This document shows, piece after piece, positions 18,930 to 22,250 of a stretch of DNA of 22,250 nt. Made by a program: the position numbers and the translations under genes. Location of the stretch: NCBI GenBank assembly GCA_946803715.1, contig CAMPET010000168.1:63487-85736 (forward strand). Direction: 5' to 3'. This DNA is from Beroe ovata. Taxonomy: Eukaryota; Ctenophora; Nuda; Beroida; Beroidae. The notes beneath the pieces are model-generated. The model ran no database searches, was not told the origin of the DNA, and saw only the letters and a program-made list of their open reading frames with translations. The first letter of the stretch is position 1, and each line of letters begins with the position of its first letter.

Positions 18930-19306
18930 AAATTAATTTTTGGTTGACTTGATAAATGTTAAAACTTCATTGTGAATCAGATTTGGAATTAATTTCGTGA
19001 CAATTTGAATGTAATCGAATTCATGTAATTAATGGTGTATTTTGTGACAATATTTCTCTTACTGTCTCTTAACCGCATGTATCTCAGATTGCTCAGTGTT
19101 ACTATGGTAAACTGTTCGTTACTATGGTAACCAAGGATGTGCAATCATGGTAACAGTCCATAACAAACACACGTCACTCTGCACAGTTTCACTTAAACTG
19201 GACACAATCGGGTGTTTCAAAACGGTCACTTTGAGAATTAAAATTAAGAGTTATGACATTGACCCACTCAGTTTGGATCAGTATCTATGGCAACTACAGC
19301 AGCAGG
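18930..19306. other. Convergent spacer between kinase and BPI-like gene
   Basis: AT-rich 377 bp that must hold both 3' UTRs. GTTACTATGGTAA(A/C) occurs twice (19098 and 19118) and CATGGTAAC once more (about 19147). No canonical AATAAA was seen on either strand. Confidence 0.6.
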
Positions 19307-20875
19307 CTAATCAGTGTTATTGAGTATGAGCCGAGTGTTAACGTCATCTACAATTTCATACAGCCAATGATCATCTGACGATTGCTGAGACTTGCACGTG
19401 TATTCGTTGAAGAGAGTGTAGTTGGTCGGGGAGGCTGTGTAGCGGCCATGAGGATGATAGATCACGTCAGTGTGAATCTGCAGATAGCCATCTTGTAGTG
19501 TAAAGTCGAACCCGCTAAACGCAATGTCTTCTGAACTAGGCAGTGGAATCCCTCTGACGAGCATGCTGTTAACAAACGGTACAATCAGAGCTCTTGAGAA
19601 GGTAAGGAATCTCTGCAGAGAATTGATGGAGAAATCTCCAATGTTGGACTCGCGGAGCTGGATGTACGGCTCCACAGAGATGATATCCAGATATATGGCA
19701 GATGTTGTGCCCAGCTGCACACTGATGTTCACACACAGATCTAGCTGAGCGTCGAGTGTGAATGCTGACGCGAGGGTAGAGTTACCCGTGTCTACCAGCC
19801 ACTCTATCGTTCCCTCTGCTCTCCCACTGACCCCCTGCGTTGTGATGTTGAATGTAACGGGTTTCGTCACCTTGATCCAGAGCGTTAGATCCTTGTCTGG
19901 GTACGCTTTGTACAGGGATGGGAGGAAGTACTTGAAGAATCCTGTATCCATGGTGATGGGGATTTTCTTGGGTATGTCGTGGCTGGTTAGGTTGTACTGT
20001 AGACAGTCGGCAGTCTGATAAGCGAATCCGGCAGTGTTCAACATGTACTCAGTGACCCACAGTGTTACCATGCTGTGTGGATTGACTGTAGTCGGCAGAT
20101 CTTGTTTCTCAGCATCACACTCAGTAGGGGACGCCCTGTCAAATATCTCTCCCTTCCCGTCCATGTAAATAGCGTGGTTCCCGACAAATGGTGGCTGCAC
20201 TAGGGTGTAGTCGATGTAACAGTACTTGTCGATGTTGGACGTGAGGTCGAGAGTAGACAGCGCGGAGTTGAGGTCACCGTCCACTTCTTTGCGGATGAGT
20301 GGACAGACCTGTCCCTTCAGTGCTCCCTTCACAGAATCCCCGATGTTACTACTGAACAAGTTGTAGAGCCAAGCCATGCCACCGTGAAACTTTACATCAA
20401 TTTTGCCGATGTGGAAAACACATTTCTGTGATGAAACCATGGGTTCCCCTTGCGCAGTCATACCAACGTCCACAACCAGCCCAATGTCCACGACAGAAGC
20501 GGTAACGTCCACTGTCCCGGCATCCCCAATGTGTGGCCACGCCTCCTCCCTGTACTTCCAGTGCCCCGTCAGGGAGATACTGACACCAGACACTCTCGCA
20601 TCGATGGACGAGGGTGGCACGATCTCAGCTGATGTGTGGGGGATGCTGACTCGAGTGATTTTAGTCTGGTAGAGGTTAACATCGTACCAGCCCACAGGGG
20701 TGCTCACTCGCTCCGTTATCTCTGGTATCTTAGCAGTGCGAATAGCATTTTTAACAACAGGAAGGAGCGTGTCGCGAGCGTAGTTCACACCTTTCTGTGT
20801 AACCTCAAATCGGAACCCGGGTTTAGTGCTGCAGGAAGCAGCGTGGATAAAGAACAGGGGGAGTAGAATTATCAT
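19307..20875 (-). CDS. BPI/LBP/CETP-family secreted lipid-binding protein
   Basis: A 522-residue secreted protein of the tubular lipid-binding superfamily. Relatives bind bacterial lipopolysaccharide (BPI, LBP) or shuttle phospholipid and cholesteryl ester (PLTP, CETP). Visible: a signal peptide (about 1-18), the N-terminal family start KPGFRFEVTQKGVNYA, the central proline-rich region with YIDYTLVQPPF, the C-terminal barrel entry MVTLWVTEYMLNTAGFAYQ, and SNIGDFSINSLQ near the end. The conserved disulfide pair is present as Cys152 and Cys191, with spacing like human BPI. Length is close to the family norm (about 480). Several Asn-X-Ser/Thr sites are present. The whole coding region is one exon, unlike vertebrate members. 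The bases before the start codon read as a strong 3' splice site (CCCTCACAG), so a 5' UTR intron is likely. An innate-immune role is probable from the family, not shown here. Confidence 0.93.
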   Translation of the reverse strand: MIILLPLFFIHAASCSTKPGFRFEVTQKGVNYARDTLLPVVKNAIRTAKIPEITERVSTPVGWYDVNLYQTKITRVSIPHTSAEIVPPSSIDARVSGVSISLTGHWKYREEAWPHIGDAGTVDVTASVVDIGLVVDVGMTAQGEPMVSSQKCVFHIGKIDVKFHGGMAWLYNLFSSNIGDSVKGALKGQVCPLIRKEVDGDLNSALSTLDLTSNIDKYCYIDYTLVQPPFVGNHAIYMDGKGEIFDRASPTECDAEKQDLPTTVNPHSMVTLWVTEYMLNTAGFAYQTADCLQYNLTSHDIPKKIPITMDTGFFKYFLPSLYKAYPDKDLTLWIKVTKPVTFNITTQGVSGRAEGTIEWLVDTGNSTLASAFTLDAQLDLCVNISVQLGTTSAIYLDIISVEPYIQLRESNIGDFSINSLQRFLTFSRALIVPFVNSMLVRGIPLPSSEDIAFSGFDFTLQDGYLQIHTDVIYHPHGRYTASPTNYTLFNEYTCKSQQSSDDHWLYEIVDDVNTRLILNNTD

Positions 20876-21494
20876 ACTGTGAGGGAGAGAACAGAGAGTA
20901 GTGTAATCGACACATGTCTTATCATCACACTAATGTACATTGTACATGTTGTACATTGCACGGGCATGTATACGAGTAGGTACTATTATTCAATATTCAT
21001 ATCATGGGAAATATAACGGTATAACCAACACTGTGGACTCTACCTCGTAAATTCAAAACGAAGTCAAATTTAGAAAGCCGGAAATTTGTCGAGCGATTTT
21101 CACGCGTTGAAATTGGGAGCAGACGTACTTCTTATCTCAGGTGATATTGGGGTGTATAATTTACTTCGAGAGTTTTTAATTCAATTTAACGAATTCTACA
21201 TTTGGAGTGGGGTTATTTTCTCTACAGAATTCATATTGTGAAGAATATATCCACCCATTTCATAACCAGATTTATTCAAAATAAAACGTGATTTTCAAAA
21301 GCCAAATAATTCAAAGTATCGGAAAGTTAACAGTCATGTTTCAAAAATGTCACAAAATCTTCAACGAAATAACCTAAACAATCAAAAAGCGGCTCACCGA
21401 AAAAATGAGGAGTCAATAGAAATTTTCATCGCCATTTGAATACACGATTATAGCCCCTATACAGCGGTGTGTATTTAAAACTAATCAGATTATA
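20876..21494. other. Spacer between SRD5A3 and BPI-like gene
   Basis: No conserved exon. It should contain the SRD5A3 3' UTR and the upstream region and possible 5' UTR exon of the BPI-like gene (both minus strand). TGTACATTGTACATGTTGTACA-type palindromes lie around 20935-20955. Confidence 0.6.
21271..21276 (-). terminator. Candidate SRD5A3 poly(A) signal AATAAA
   Basis: TTTATT on the plus strand, i.e. AATAAA on the minus strand, 219 bp past the SRD5A3 stop codon. Position and strand fit; no transcript evidence. Confidence 0.45.
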
Positions 21495-22195
21495 TCAGTA
21501 TAGAAACGGTATGAATATTTTTCTGTTCTGCGGATAATCTGGAAACTTGTTACAATACCACTCGTGAGTGGGGGGCGTGCAAATTAGGGAGAAGTTCAGC
21601 ACTTGATAAATACAATTCAGTGTAAGCAAGTACGCCCAGTTAGCCGATACAAGTATTGCAATGTAGATGAGTAGTTCTGCAAAGTAGTGTGGGGAAGACA
21701 CATACTGAAACCAATCACCATGGGGGAGTCCGTACAGTTTCCTTCCCGTCCTCAGATCCGCCAGTATCTTGTGACATGTGAACTGGTGAAGAGACGCCCA
21801 GGTGAAGAGTGCAATTGCAAGTGCGGAGAGGAGGGGAGAAGTGAGGGGAGTGGAGGAGAAGTTGATAGAAAGAGAGAGTGCCGGGTAGTAGCACAGGGCG
21901 AAGAGAAGATGTGCCACATGCATGAGGGATTCATCGTGCTTGGTTAGGAACGTGCTCTCTGCTAGGCGACGAGCTAGCTGTATCTGGAGTAGAAGGGAGG
22001 GGAGGAGGGGCTGGGAGGTGGTGAACATAGGTCCTGCCGAACACAAAGTGAAGACACGATGTAGAATGCCGGGAGATGGTGAGATGAGGAGATCAGCCAA
22101 ACAGATAGAGTTGAATACGATGCCAGTGAGATAGAAGTGGGTGAAGTAGCTATGAGGTACCAAGAGTCTGCTGCCGTCCTTCGGACACGTCTTAC
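21495..22195 (-). CDS. SRD5A3: Polyprenol reductase / steroid 5-alpha-reductase 3, last exon (partial)
   Basis: SRD5A3 is an ER membrane reductase of the polyprenol-to-dolichol route, needed for N-glycosylation. This exon encodes the last 232 residues. Conserved features: VPHSYFTHFYLTG near the start (VPKRWFxHFY in human), HQFTCHKILADLR (HQYKCHVILSNLR), the family hallmark GDWFQYVSSPHYFAELLIYI, and the terminal FPDYPQNRKIFIPFLY. Several hydrophobic helices are present. The exon begins at a CTCAG acceptor (22196-22200 read on the minus strand) with two bases completing a codon. The first bases of the exon are GTAAG, so this site also looks like a donor, but the frame and similarity continue through it. 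The N-terminal third of the protein lies beyond the window. A non-ATG start inside this exon is not needed. Confidence 0.93.
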
Positions 22196-22224
22196 CTGAG
22201 AATAGGAGCAATGAGAGAGATATG

Positions 22225-22250
22225 TATGTTTGTGTGTGTGTGTGTATGTG
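22225..22250. repeat. TG microsatellite at window end
   Basis: TGTTTGTGTGTG... run in the intron upstream (minus strand) of the SRD5A3 last exon, reaching the window edge. Confidence 0.9.

Noticed and set aside
1-22250. The six loci as one co-inherited lipid or lysosome gene cluster
   Set aside because: Orientation, exon structure and products are mixed; only NPC1 and GLB1 share a compartment, and animal gene order rarely implies a common pathway.

Overview
The window looks like nuclear DNA of a non-vertebrate animal. It carries animal-type genes with many short GT-AG introns, microsatellites, minisatellites, a non-LTR retrotransposon fragment and several assembly gaps. Intron size (mostly 70-800 bp) and gene compactness would suit a sponge-like or other early-branching invertebrate, but this is inference and the species cannot be named from the sequence alone. 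No tRNA, rRNA, CRISPR array or bacterial-type operon was seen.

Layout: (1) 1163-8294 (+) is a 20-exon Niemann-Pick C1 gene, a lysosomal sterol exporter, with a nearly complete phase-consistent exon model. (2) 9071-10309 holds two diverged tandem copies of the promoter plus first exon of a GH35 beta-galactosidase. The second copy continues into the 13-exon GLB1 gene (10165-14765, +). One GLB1 exon is missing where a retrotransposon fragment and a one-base N junction sit. (3) 14766-17780 is a 3 kb gene-poor interval with two periodic triplets of CACGTG E-boxes, a good TATA box, a perfect palindrome, a hairpin and a split 31-bp minisatellite. (4) 17781-18929 (+) is a PIM/PASK-like serine/threonine kinase in one coding exon. 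(5) 19307-20875 (-) is a BPI/LBP-family lipid-binding secreted protein, also in one coding exon and convergent with the kinase. (6) 21495-22195 (-) is the last coding exon of SRD5A3 (polyprenol reductase).

Functional links are modest. NPC1 and GLB1 are both lysosomal and sit head to tail, and both have a CpG-rich block with an ATATCGAT motif near their 5' ends. BPI-like and SRD5A3 also handle lipids, but nothing shows that the six loci act as one system.

The most interesting signals are: NPC1 introns whose 3' splice sites sit inside or against minisatellites; an NPC1 cytoplasmic tail that lacks the vertebrate LLNF signal; the duplicated GLB1 promoter/exon 1; the lost GLB1 exon; periodic CACGTG clusters next to an orphan TATA promoter; and many RFX X-box-like palindromes in introns.
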